Of a DNA stretch of 64,000 nt, positions 22,920 through 33,951 are shown in pieces. The stretch is from Diogma glabrata (lineage: Eukaryota; Arthropoda; Insecta; Diptera; Cylindrotomidae). The stretch is from NCBI GenBank assembly GCA_963693315.1, contig OY856187.1:112569746-112633745 (forward strand), written 5' to 3'. The notes beneath the pieces were generated by a model. The model was not told the origin of the DNA. It worked only from the letters and a program-made list of their open reading frames with translations, and did no database searches. The stretch's first letter is position 1. Each line of letters starts with the position of its first letter. A program made the translations under genes and the position numbers.

Positions 22920-25900
22920 GTGTATTTATTGGAATTGTCCAACATGGCCGATGCATCAAAGATCGAGTTGCTGAAAAAGCAACGAGCAGCGTTTAAAGGG
23001 CAGTTAACCAATTTAAAGGCACAATTGTCGACACTCTCATCAATTGGTGGAGTTGAGTCAGTGTTGAATCGAATCCAATCGATAAATGGCAAATATGATG
23101 GGGTGCAATCTAAATTAGAATTAATTGATGATAGCTTCATTGCAGATCGGATTCTTTTTGATGACGATTATCTGGCGTTTGAAACGATCTTACGCGACAA
23201 AATTCATTACTTCAAAAAGGTGGACGATGCTGCAACCTCAGCATCATTCCACAACACATCCCTTCACGATCTATCATCGAATCCGTCCCCTACTGTTGGA
23301 ATGAGATTACCAGAAATTACATTGCCATCGTTTAACGGAATGGAAACCGAGTGGCTTGCGTTCCGTGATGTCTTCGTGGAGTTGATTCATTCAAAGGTTC
23401 TCGATCCTATCGTGAAATTTCTTTATCTCATTTCAAGTATTCGGACTGGTACAGCTTATTCTTATGTTGAGAGCCTTCCTGTTACAGCGGCAAATTATGA
23501 AATTGCCTGGGCAACGTTGCGGGATCATTATGATAATGAAGCATCCATTCAACGCCTACATACCCGTGAACTCTACGACATCAGGACACCCCAAGAAAAT
23601 TCACCAAAGGCACTACAATACTTTGTTGACAAAGCAGTTAAACATGTCAGTGCACTTAAATCACTAAAGGTACGCGTTAACGAATGGGATCTATTATTGG
23701 TTCACCACCTGACTCAACGTTTGGATAATTTATCTAGATTATTTATCATCAAGAGTATGAAACCAAATACAATTCTGTCATTCACTGAGTTGGTTGAATT
23801 GCTCCGTTCGCGCATCAGAGTTCTGGCCGCAGTAATTTCCAATGTTCCTCAAAGCTCATTTCGCCCGTTAAGGTCTCAAAGGTCAATGTCTTTTAACATA
23901 ACCAATGCTGCTGATTCCACTCCATATAACACCAAATGTCCGTATTGTTCAGGAGATCATACTTTAACTCAGTGTCCTCCGTTTGCTAGTGAACGCATGA
24001 GTCCCAGGTCAAGGTTCTATTTCATCAAAGAACGTCGACTATGTGGAAATTGCTTGGTGGAACGACATCTATCCAGCCAATGCAACCGTCCTGCCTGCAG
24101 TAAATGTTCACTAAAACATCATACGTTGCTCCATTTTCCTCAGGAGAACCCGCCCACCATGAATTCGCGAATTAGTCGTTCAACTAATCTGTCTTCACTC
24201 CAGAGCTGCGATACTATCGAGCCAAGTGGCTCTGAAACCGTTGCTGAGGCCCTTTGTGTTTCAAACGTTACATCGAACTCAAGTTCTCTAACATCGTCGG
24301 AAGAGTATAAGGAGGTACTTCTTATTGGCACCGCTCTCGTACATGCATCAGCAAATAAAGGGTTTTCATTGCTTTGCAGAGCTTTGTTGGATAGCGGCTC
24401 TACGCTGAATTTCGTGACTGAAGCCACTTGCAAACTGCTACAAGCTCGTCGTTACCCAACATCCAAGGTTGTGTCTGGAATTGGAGCGGTTGACACTACC
24501 CTTACGCATAAAATCTATCTTACGATTTCGTCTAGAGTCACAAAGTTTTCCGCTGATCTCAAATTCTACGTACTTCCAAGAATCACTAATGATCTTCCAT
24601 CGTCACGAATCTCTGTGTCGTCACGACCACTTCCTGATGATGTCGTGCTCGCCGACCCATTGTTCAACATTCCAGATCGAATTGATCTACTGCTGGGGGT
24701 GGAAATTTATCACCAACTATTTAAGGGCTCATCAGTCTGCTTACCCGATTGGCCGCCATTGTATGACTCCGAGCTTGGTTTTGTTATCTGTGGCAAAACT
24801 AAAACTAAAACTAGTATCAGTAAATATCCTCAATCGCACGTTGCCCTATGCAGTATTCAGACCTTAGAAACGCGTGTAAAACAATTTTGGGAGCTTGAAA
24901 CCTTCGCACCGAAGCCCGTGTTGTCCCAAGAACAGATTGCCATTGAAGAACATTATAAGTCCCACGTCACTCGAACACCAGAGGGACGCTATATTGTCGG
25001 TCTACCCACGAAACCAAACTTGACGCTGTTAGGATCATCGTATTCATCCGCACACCGTCAATTTCTTTCACTTGAGGCTCGTCTCTTGGGTAAACCTGAA
25101 ATCTATAAAGAGTATCAGGAGTTCTTGAATGAATATGAACGGTTGGGTCATATGACACCAACACGTGACATGCAGGATTACCCTGCTTATTATTTGCCGC
25201 ATCATTGTGTCATGAAGGAACAAAGTTCCACCACCAAGCTTCGGGTGGTATTTAATGCATCCGCTCGAACGTCGACTCACATATCATTAAACGATTGTCT
25301 AATGATTGGTCCAACCATCCAATCAGATTTGGTGTCAGTATTGCTTCGGTTCCGCAAACACATCATCGCCTTTTCTGGTGACATCGCCAAAATGTACCGC
25401 CAGATTCGTGTACAGGAAGATCAGCAAAAACTTCAGCGGATCTTGTGGCGTAATCACCCTTCTGAAAATATTCAGACATTCAACCTCAGCACTGTAACCT
25501 ACGGCACTGCGTGTGCTCCCTTTTTAGCGACCCGTACACTAAAACAACTCGCGTGTGATGAGAAAACTAGATTTCCTGCGGCCGCTGACGTTTTAACAAC
25601 CGATTTTTACATCGATGACGTATTGACTGGCGCGGCAAATGTCAACGATGCTATAAAGCTGAAGAATGACTTAGTTGAATTACTCCATCTTGAGGGTTTC
25701 GAGTTGAGGAAGTTCGTGTCTAATGCCAACCAATTGACATCAGACGATCCGACAAGATCATCAATTACGCTTGTGCTGGGCTTGAATTGGAATATCTCCT
25801 CCGATGCGTTTGAGGTACACTTCAATAAACTACCAGTGACATTGGCTAGCACAAAACGGACCATACTGTCCGAAATTTGTCAGCTGTTTGACCCTTTGGG

Positions 25901-28193
25901 TTTCTGTGCTCCGGTCATTGTGACTGCTAAATTGACCATGCAGACAATATGGATGCACCAGAATTTGTCTTGGGACGATCGTCTTCCTAACACCGTTACC
26001 CTTCATTGGCACAAATTTAAGGACGAGTTGTCTGCATTGGAAAAAATTACCTTACCTCGACCAATAACATCTAGTCACGAAATGAGTATTGAACTTCATG
26101 GTTTCTGCGACGCGTCCGAGCGAGCGTATGGTTGTGTACTCTATGCTCGATCTATAACACAAACAAATCAGTTTCATGTAACGTTATTATGTTCTAAGTC
26201 CCGGGTCGCACCATTGAAAAAAGAGACAATTCCTCGCCTGGAACTGTGTTCAGCAGTCTTGTTGGCAGAAGTGGTACACAAGACAATCAATATAATGGGG
26301 ATGAAGTTTAATGCTATCTATTTATGGACGGACTCAAAAATTACTCTGTTTCGGATCAATTCTGAACCGTACAAGTACACGACATTTGTGGCGAACCGCT
26401 TGGCCAAAATTCAAGAACTAACGGCGACGAGTGACTGGTTTTATGTACCAACTTTGCAAAATCCGGCTGATATTGTATCTAGAGGGCTCATGCCATCGCA
26501 ATTTCTTTCTGCCTCTCTCTGGTGGAACGGCCCAGGGTTCTTGAAAGTCTCTTCGTCAACGTGGCCGATAACAGCTAACCAAGATCTTTCTCAGGATTCA
26601 ATGAACTTGGAATGCCGTAAATTGCCAGTCCCAGTTCTGATTCAACTTCCCGTCGAAGAACATTTTATCTTTCAACGCTTCAGCTGTCTTAATCGCTTGA
26701 TTCGGGTGGTTGCCTATATTTGTCGCCTTGCTAATCATGCCAGACGAAAACATGACCCTACCACTACGCCTTCACTGCAGCTCCAACCTTTTGAAATTCA
26801 GATGGCAACCTTACTATTGGTTCGACTTGTCCAACACCAAGTGTTCGCTGAAGACATAAACTGTCTCAGAAAATCTAATCAAGTTTCATTTAAAAGCAAT
26901 CTTGCCGCCCTGACTCCGTTTTTCGATGATAGTGGAATACTGCGAGTGGGTGGTCGAATCTCACAAGCATCAATAACAGAAGATCACAAGCACCCAATCT
27001 TGCTACCAGCACGTCATTCATTTACCACATTACTTGTTCGAAGCGAACATATGAGACTTCTTCATGCTGGCCCTCAAGCTTTGCTGTACAGCCTCCGACA
27101 AACCTATTGGATTGTGGGTGGACGAAATGTGTGCAGACGAGTGGTTCATGACTGCGTTCGTTGTTTCCGAGTTAAGCCATTGATACGCAGTCAGGTCATG
27201 GGTGATTTACCTCTCGATCGAGTAACAAAGACTAGTCGAGCATTCACAGTCATCGGTATTGACTTTTGCGGCCCATTCTATTGTATTCAGTCTATTAGGT
27301 CCAAAATTAAGCACAAGTGTTACATATGCTTGTTTGTGTGTTTTACTACCAAGGCAGTTCATCTGGAAGTCGTGATGAACCTATCAACTGACGCATTCCT
27401 TGCTTGCTTAAAGCGATTTGTGGCTCGTCGAGGAGTCTGCTCTAAAATCTACTCCGACAACGCCACGAACTTTATCGGGGCTCGAAATGAATTACGAGAA
27501 ATCAAGACCTTGTTCACCTCGCAATCTTGCCAAGAATCGCTGTGTCAATTCGCCGAATCTCACAATATCGAGTGGATTACAATCCCACCAAAGTCTCCTC
27601 ATTTCGGAGGCCTTTGGGAATCTGCAATAAAGAATGCTAAGCATCATCTTAGACGAGTTGTTGGAACCTCCAGTTTCACTTTAGAAGAACTGCTGACGCT
27701 AACAATCCAAATTGAGGCTTGTCTCAACTCACGGCCCTTGACTCCCTTGTCAAGCGATCCTAATGACTTCACTGCCCTTTCCCCAGGCCACTTCCTCATC
27801 GGAACACCGTTGACAACGTTACCTGAACCATCGTTGCTTGATGTGAACGTTAATAGACTGTCGCGATTCCAGAAACTTCAACAAATGGTACAACACTTCT
27901 GGAGTCGGTGGCACCGCGAATATCTGTCTGAGCTACAACACCGGTATAAATGGCAAAGAGGAACAGTTTCTATCCAAGTTGGGTCAATGGTAGTACTTCA
28001 TGATGACAACTTGCCGCCATTGAACTGGATGTTGGGACGTGTCACGGCTGTTCACGCCGGGAAAGACGGTATAATTAGGGTGGTTACTGTAAAGACTATG
28101 CATTCGGAACTTAAGCGTGCCGTGAATCGCGTAAGTGTGCTTCCGATTGAGATTGAACCACAGGATGGTCTTCTGTCAAACTTGAATGGATGA
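22920..28193 (+). CDS. BEL/Pao Gag-Pol polyprotein
   Basis: One intact 1757-codon ORF. Translation may start at the second Met (MADASK, 22944), which looks like the natural Gag start. Domains in order: coiled N-terminus (about 10-70); DUF1759-like capsid region (about 130-290, LPSFNGMETEWLAFRD); zinc knuckles (340-395, CPYCSGDHTLTQC and CGNCLVERHLSSQC); aspartic protease with catalytic ALLDSGSTLNF (Asp491); RT (about 750-950) with LRVVFNAS, GDIAKMYRQI (Asp821) and catalytic YIDD (897-900); an RNase H-like region (FCDASERAYG, LWTDSK); integrase with a His/Cys zinc finger (about 1375-1415) and acidic residues in GIDFCGPF (Asp1448), YSDNATNF (Asp1513) and GGLWESAIKNA (Glu1567); and a BEL C-terminal domain (FWSRWHREYL). 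All key catalytic residues are present. It replicates the element through cytoplasmic reverse transcription and nuclear integration. No frameshift or stop is seen. Confidence 0.96.
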   Translation: MYLLELSNMADASKIELLKKQRAAFKGQLTNLKAQLSTLSSIGGVESVLNRIQSINGKYDGVQSKLELIDDSFIADRILFDDDYLAFETILRDKIHYFKKVDDAATSASFHNTSLHDLSSNPSPTVGMRLPEITLPSFNGMETEWLAFRDVFVELIHSKVLDPIVKFLYLISSIRTGTAYSYVESLPVTAANYEIAWATLRDHYDNEASIQRLHTRELYDIRTPQENSPKALQYFVDKAVKHVSALKSLKVRVNEWDLLLVHHLTQRLDNLSRLFIIKSMKPNTILSFTELVELLRSRIRVLAAVISNVPQSSFRPLRSQRSMSFNITNAADSTPYNTKCPYCSGDHTLTQCPPFASERMSPRSRFYFIKERRLCGNCLVERHLSSQCNRPACSKCSLKHHTLLHFPQENPPTMNSRISRSTNLSSLQSCDTIEPSGSETVAEALCVSNVTSNSSSLTSSEEYKEVLLIGTALVHASANKGFSLLCRALLDSGSTLNFVTEATCKLLQARRYPTSKVVSGIGAVDTTLTHKIYLTISSRVTKFSADLKFYVLPRITNDLPSSRISVSSRPLPDDVVLADPLFNIPDRIDLLLGVEIYHQLFKGSSVCLPDWPPLYDSELGFVICGKTKTKTSISKYPQSHVALCSIQTLETRVKQFWELETFAPKPVLSQEQIAIEEHYKSHVTRTPEGRYIVGLPTKPNLTLLGSSYSSAHRQFLSLEARLLGKPEIYKEYQEFLNEYERLGHMTPTRDMQDYPAYYLPHHCVMKEQSSTTKLRVVFNASARTSTHISLNDCLMIGPTIQSDLVSVLLRFRKHIIAFSGDIAKMYRQIRVQEDQQKLQRILWRNHPSENIQTFNLSTVTYGTACAPFLATRTLKQLACDEKTRFPAAADVLTTDFYIDDVLTGAANVNDAIKLKNDLVELLHLEGFELRKFVSNANQLTSDDPTRSSITLVLGLNWNISSDAFEVHFNKLPVTLASTKRTILSEICQLFDPLGFCAPVIVTAKLTMQTIWMHQNLSWDDRLPNTVTLHWHKFKDELSALEKITLPRPITSSHEMSIELHGFCDASERAYGCVLYARSITQTNQFHVTLLCSKSRVAPLKKETIPRLELCSAVLLAEVVHKTINIMGMKFNAIYLWTDSKITLFRINSEPYKYTTFVANRLAKIQELTATSDWFYVPTLQNPADIVSRGLMPSQFLSASLWWNGPGFLKVSSSTWPITANQDLSQDSMNLECRKLPVPVLIQLPVEEHFIFQRFSCLNRLIRVVAYICRLANHARRKHDPTTTPSLQLQPFEIQMATLLLVRLVQHQVFAEDINCLRKSNQVSFKSNLAALTPFFDDSGILRVGGRISQASITEDHKHPILLPARHSFTTLLVRSEHMRLLHAGPQALLYSLRQTYWIVGGRNVCRRVVHDCVRCFRVKPLIRSQVMGDLPLDRVTKTSRAFTVIGIDFCGPFYCIQSIRSKIKHKCYICLFVCFTTKAVHLEVVMNLSTDAFLACLKRFVARRGVCSKIYSDNATNFIGARNELREIKTLFTSQSCQESLCQFAESHNIEWITIPPKSPHFGGLWESAIKNAKHHLRRVVGTSSFTLEELLTLTIQIEACLNSRPLTPLSSDPNDFTALSPGHFLIGTPLTTLPEPSLLDVNVNRLSRFQKLQQMVQHFWSRWHREYLSELQHRYKWQRGTVSIQVGSMVVLHDDNLPPLNWMLGRVTAVHAGKDGIIRVVTVKTMHSELKRAVNRVSVLPIEIEPQDGLLSNLNG

Positions 28194-31100
28194 TGTCATT
28201 TTTTTATCATTTTACGCTGTCAACACCACTAGAATACACATATCGTTGCAATTATGCAAATCTATTCAATCTTTTTTTTCTGTCCAATCTTCAGCGTCAC
28301 CCAGTAGAACTTCCTACTTTCTGGTTGTATCGTTTTTAGGTTGTAATCGTTTAAATCATTAATTTTCAAGTGCACCCAGTAGACATGAATTACTGTTCGG
28401 TGACACATGTTCAGTGTTCAAATCCATAATTTATTGTCATATCATTCCTATACGTCATAACTAAACCTTCGTATTCGTGTTGTTCCTCAAGCTATGATTT
28501 GCCGCCTATTTAAAGCAGCATTACGGAAGAGACATCAATATCAATACACGTCTCTACAACTTAACTATACCTGCATATCAGTTAACATTGTGGCCTATGT
28601 CCAACCTATCATTTTTGGAAGCAGCGTATAATTTTTATCTATCATTACTGTGGACCTATACTGCATTAGTCTTAATTCGATACAGTGCCGTGATATCTTC
28701 GTCTGAGAGAATGAATTTTGTAATTGATGAGATCAACACCCGCTGGCATATTGGACTATGAAAGGTCATATTTCATATTTCCAACAGACTTCACTTCTGC
28801 AGTTTGTCTTCGTTATTTTGACAGAGTGAGTCTGACAGTCCCATTTCGTCGTACAGACGTTGTGTCAATTCAACCAAGGGTCATCTCTCAACCGTTTGAT
28901 ACCAGTCTCTACTGTCAGATGTAGTCCACACAAATGTATAGATTCCTCAAGCTATGCACATACCTCTCATTGGAGTGTATTAACAAAAATGTTGCTTCGA
29001 ATATTGTCATTCGAAGCATACTCAAACTTATCTCTTGAGAGAATTCTTCATCAAGCTATGTCCACACAGCATAAAGGCTTTCGAGCTGTGTTTACTACCA
29101 GGTGGTTTTTTTTTTATTAAATTCCCCTTAACCTAAGTTTTGCTAATCTCTTCGTAAAGCTATGATTTGCCGCTCTTTGATAGTAGCATTACGGAAGAGA
29201 TATTACCATCTTTACTTATCTCTTAATTGTACTTATCTCTTACAACTTAATTGTACCTGCACACCAGCTAAGACGGATTCAACGTCCATACTGCATATTT
29301 GACAGCAGCGTATAATCTCTACATATTACTAGTGTGGATCGCCACATTGTAGTATCTTTATCGTCTTAAGCCGATACGGTATATTTAGACCTTGGATCAT
29401 TTGAACTAGTTAAGGTTTCATTGATTGATTAACACCCGCTGGTATTTGGACTATGGAAGGATAATTTTATCGTCGAACCTAAATCCTTCTCATATTTCCA
29501 ACAGACAACAGTTATGTGTTTATTAACTTTTCTTCGTCACAGAGTGTGTCTGACAGCCCATCTTCGTCGTACAGTCGTTTGTCTCAATTTAAAATCAAAC
29601 TCTTGATCCAACGTTATGTTATCGGCCTTTTATAAATATTCAGATATAGATCCATATATATATATGTAAAGTAGTCTAGTGAAGAACACTGTTTTTTTCA
29701 CTGTTGACCGGATCATAAATAGCATCGCGTATTAATGCTATGACTGAAGGGTCATCGTTATTATAACTGCTCCATTTAACTAATGTTTTTTGTATCCCAT
29801 GTTGGTCATCAGCATTAATTCGTATATTGCCTTAACATTATGTCTGCGTTTTCCTTAATGATCAGTTTATCATTATAGGAATATTTAATCGTGTATCTCC
29901 GATTTCCGTAATCATTATAGGTATTATTTGGTACATTTTATATTGTATTTTCGGTCACCGTAATGGTTATAGGTCTCCCTATTGGAACTCGCAAGTTCCA
30001 AAATAATTTATTCGCATCATATCGTGGCTGATTGAAGGAGTATATGTCCTTGATTGATCAACACCTGCTGGTATTTGGACTATGGAAGGATAAGTTTATC
30101 GTCGAACCTAAATCCTTATCACAGTTCCAACAGACAACATTTGTGTGTTTATTCATTTTTCTTCGTTCACGTAATGTGTCTGACAGCCCATCTTCTTCGT
30201 ACTGTCGTTGTCATTTTTTAAGGTCAAATTCCTGTTGCACCCAGTTGTTATCGTTTTATTTTCTATAAACATCTCGATATAGATCCGCATTCATATGTAT
30301 ACTACTATACTAATGAACATGGTTCTTTGCTGATAACCGAATCATAATTAGTGCTTCACCTGCCATGTTGATCATTAGCATTTTAAATCGTATACTACCT
30401 TGAGTATTGTTTCTTCGGTTCCTTTAATGGTTAATTCATCATTATAGGAACATTTAATTTGTATCTTCGTTTTTCCATAATAATAATCGAGTTATTGGAA
30501 TTTTTGGTTTTGTATCGCCATATATGATAAAAATCATCGCCATTAATTTTGGAACGTTTTCGATTCATAGGTCCCACCTTACATTTGGCCGTACCCTTAT
30601 GATCGACTTAATGACTCAGTCAGTCTCTTTAACTAGTGCGACATTAGTGTGGAGTATTTTCAGTAACTATACCTGACATCTCCATCGTCGTACTTTATCA
30701 GTTTGTTTATTTGGTTCCAATTACTTCAATCGCTTCATACTTGCCACTATTGTTGCAATTTACCTCATCAGGTTTCTGGCGAATTTGCATTGATGCATTC
30801 ATAGACACCAGGAACAATGATTTTTCACCTCATTTATGAGTAAAGTAATTTACTTACCCGGAAAAAATTATGCTGTTTTTTTTTTCCATTTTGAAACAAT
30901 GCAGAAGAAATTATTTCCAAAAAATTATTTAGGCTTTATTGCAGCAATAAATTTAAATTGGTCATTGATTTTATTACAAATTATCATTATCTGAAATTGT
31001 CTGAATTAAAGTATATATAACAATTTCTATGGTCTAGAAGACATAGTCATTTAGTTGTACTATCAATTACAATTGTCTAAAAATTGAAGTAATTAAAGTT

Positions 31101-31422
31101 TATATAACAATTAATATTATTTAAGTATACAGTTAATTAAATTTCAAAATTACAATTGGTTAAATATCGTCTCTAATATTTTTAAGAAAAATTGGATTAG
31201 TTATTTTGAATAATAGTAACTTAGGTTAGAGATTAGATGTTTTTACATAGCATTTTTGATCTTATGTTTAATTTAACTATGTTAATATACATGAATGAAT
31301 ATCATTCATAATTATAGGTTTAATTTAATAACACTTAAATTGTGCTATTAAATTGTGCTAGTGCTATTAAATATTATATAAGTAACTTCGCTGTCAGGAA
31401 TATTATTGTTTAAAGTTCCTTT
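28194..31422 (+). other. Long non-coding 3' region of BEL with degenerate tandem repeats
   Basis: 3.2 kb without an ORF that could be env. Repeated blocks are visible. GATTTGCCGC with ATTACGGAAGAGA occurs at about 28497 and 29163. ACACC(C/T)GCTGG with ATTTGGACTATG and later GTCTGACAG with TCGTCGTAC recurs at about 28735-28870, 29430-29580 and 30060-30210. ATTATAGGAA with TTTAATCGTGTAT-like text recurs at about 29873 and 30446. The region looks like about three diverged copies of a 0.65-0.7-kb unit. Function is unknown. Confidence 0.75.
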
Positions 31423-31437
31423 AAAGGGGGGCAGAAA
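31423..31437 (+). promoter_or_regulatory. Polypurine tract of BEL
   Basis: AAAGGGGGGCAGAAA lies directly before the TG of the 3' LTR. It would prime plus-strand DNA synthesis. One C interrupts the purine run. Confidence 0.8.
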
Positions 31438-33476
31438 TGTTAACGCTGGATCTTGTTCCCTACAAATAGGAGGAAAAAATTAGTGAAAAACAAATCTTAC
31501 TAACCTTATTTTGTTCAATCTAGCGTTGACATCTTTGCTTCTTTTGGGAATATTTAATTTTAGCTGTAAGAAATGACTAAAGAGTGTTAATATGAAATGT
31601 TATTGCGTTAAAATAGTAACCATTGTTTACCTTTAAAATTATTGTTGTTTTGGAAAATGTCATTCTGACATTTTTATTTATCGAAGTCAGTTCAGTTCAC
31701 ATTTTTAACACACCAATAGTTGTCGTCGTTCTGACTCGATAATGCAGTCTCGTTTAGTACTAATAAAGTACTAATAACTGCAGTGTTGAAAATGGGTGGC
31801 TCTGCTGTCAGTAAAAAAGATTTATTGAACATATGTTCTTATAGTAATTTTTGTTCGAGAATGTCATTCTTATTTTTAGACTTTGGTCTCAAAGGTCTTC
31901 TCTAGACTATCTTAGTTTTTATTCATTTAAAATTGTTTTGCTAAAAGAAATAAAGTTGTATTGTTTGTGAAATCAAAAATATTATCTTGTTCGTTTACTT
32001 CCTGATTGCTGAGACGTTTATAAAGGTGCGAGTAGTGTTCAACGTGTACAATTTTAAGAAACCAGCCACATGCTGGCATGCATCGGCCATCTTGTGTGTT
32101 GAAATCATTGCCAAGTTACTCTAAGGGAAATTCATCGTCTTCGAGTGCCGGTGTAGTGTTCGGTGGTCATAATTACCTGGATTGATAAACGACTACATTT
32201 TTCTGTGAATCAATTTTTAATATAATATATTTTCAGATGCATGGTCATCACATCACGTTATTGTTTTCAGCCTACAATAGGCATCGAATATATTGCACTG
32301 GATATTGGTAGGCGAATATCAAGTCTTAGTCGCCATTGTCGTCACATGTAAGCCTACAATAGGCATCGAATATATTGCACTGGATATTGTTAGGCGAATC
32401 TCAAATTTTAGTAGCCATTGTCAGCCTACAATAGGCATCGAATATATTGCACTGGATATTGGTAGGCGAATATCAAGTCTTAGTCGCCATTGTCGTCACA
32501 TGTAAGCCTACAATAGGCATCGAATATATTGCACTGGATATTGTTAGGCGAATCTCAAATTTTAGTAGCCATTGTCAGCCTACAATAGGCATCGAATATA
32601 TTGCACTGGATATTGGTAGGCGAATATCAAGTCTTAGTCGCCATTGTCGTCACATGTAAGCCTACAATAGGCATCGAATATATTGCACTGGATATTGTTA
32701 GGCGAATCTCAAATTTTAGTAGCCATTGTCAGCCTACAATAGGCATCGAATATATTGCACTGGATATTGGTAGGCGAATATCAAGTCTTAGTCGTCATTG
32801 TCGTCTTAGTTAAGCCGAAATTAAGCATGGAATAGTGTACTGGATATATTGTAGTTATTGCTGCTGCATCTAAGCCTATTACAAGCACCGTGTGTTTATG
32901 CATCAGTTGTCATCGAAATGAGTTTATGCATCAGTTGCCATCGAAATTAAGCATCGAATAGTGTACTGGATATATTGTAGTTATTGCTGCTGCATCTAAG
33001 CCTATTAAAAGCACCGTGTATTTATGCATCAGTTGTCATCGAAATGAGCTTATACATCAGTTGTCATCGAAATTAAGCATCGAATAGTGTACTGGATATA
33101 TTGTAGTTATTGCTGCTGCATCTAAGCCTATTAAAAGCACCGTGTATTTGTGCATCAGTTGTCATCGAAATGAGTTTATACATCAGTTGTCATCGAAATT
33201 AAGCATCGAATAGTGTACTGGATGTATTGTAGCTATTGCTGCTGCATCTAAGCCTATTACAAGCACCGTGTGTTTATGCATCAGTTGTCATCGAAATGAG
33301 TTTATGCATCAGTTGTCATCGACACCTAATTCGGCACTAAAAATAATTTAGCATGGCAACATAATTTATCATCAAGTACAAATCAATTAAGCAACACGTC
33401 AAATTTCACCACTATTATTGAAACGTGAACTTCATCGATCATCATACAGTCCACTGCCCAGTCTTGGGCCGCTCCA
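31438..33476 (+). repeat. 3' LTR of the BEL element (2039 bp)
   Basis: It is colinear and nearly identical to the 5' LTR. The first 832 bp have equal length, with one G/A difference spotted (about 21245 versus 32062). The 154-bp array is at 32270-32810 with the same copy number. The 126-bp array at 32817-33320 has four units instead of three, which accounts for the whole length difference. Confidence 0.95.
32817..33320 (+). repeat. LTR array 2: 126-bp unit, 4 copies (3' LTR)
   Basis: It spans 504 bp, exactly 4 x 126. Two middle units carry shared variants (CTATTAAAAGCACCGTGTATTT) not found in any 5' LTR unit, so the array changed by more than simple loss of an outer copy. Confidence 0.88.
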
Positions 33477-33951
33477 GTAGGTCTGGAAAAAAAAATTGGT
33501 TTAGTAGATCTGGCCGAGTCTTATTTGCCAGACTTGGCCCAAGGACATCAGTCCAAACTTGGCACAAACTTGGGCCGTTTGAAAATATTAAGTCTGGCCC
33601 AAACCCCAAAAGGGGTTGTGCGGGTTTGGCCCAGGTCTGGCCCCTTAGCCTTTTATTACACGGGTATTGTAATGGAATTCCCTCATATATTATAAATTTG
33701 TTGGTTACAGTCCATCATTGCACAAATGCTGAAATTATATAACAATTACAATAAATTTGTTTCAACATTGGACCAACCTTGGCCCAAAACTAAATGTAGT
33801 AGTGAAAAGATAAACAATTTTAACCATTGGCTTAGTATGACAAAATGTATCAGACTAAGACTTGGCCATGCCTTGATAATCATTTCTTAGTTTTCCAAGC
33901 TTGGGCCAAGCTTGGCCCATTCGATAAGCCTTGGTATTTCTAACCTGGGTA
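33477..33951. mobile_element. GGCC-motif TIR element, right part (split by BEL)
   Basis: It starts at the GTAGG target duplication after BEL and ends CTAACCTGGGTA, the inverted match to the left end at 19656. TTGGCCCA and its complement TGGGCCAA, plus TCTGGCCCA, recur many times (for example CTTGGGCCAAGCTTGGCCC near 33900). The open frame at 33425-33742 straddles the junction and is not a gene. Confidence 0.65.

Larger units (their letters stand above)
20621..33476 (+). mobile_element. Full-length BEL/Pao LTR retrotransposon, 12.86 kb
   Basis: Two LTRs (20621-22533 and 31438-33476) start TG and end CA. They are flanked by the 5-bp target duplication GTAGG at 20616-20620 and 33477-33481. A primer-binding site follows the 5' LTR, a purine-rich tract precedes the 3' LTR, and one uninterrupted ORF of 1757 codons encodes Gag-Pol. 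BEL/Pao identity rests on the single fused ORF, the DUF1759/DUF1758-like N-terminal half and the RT and integrase motifs. LTR divergence is very low: I spotted one substitution in the first 832 bp. The element is therefore recent and possibly competent. No env ORF is present; instead 3.2 kb of non-coding sequence precedes the 3' LTR. It inserted into the GGCC-motif TIR element. Confidence 0.96.

Noticed and set aside
28724..30268. Possible env gene in BEL
   Set aside because: Only three short frames (66, 86 and 78 codons) lie across degenerate repeats; no signal peptide, cysteine pattern or membrane anchor.
33425..33742. 105-codon open frame across the 3' LTR end
   Set aside because: It bridges the BEL/GGCC-element junction and is composed of repeat words.
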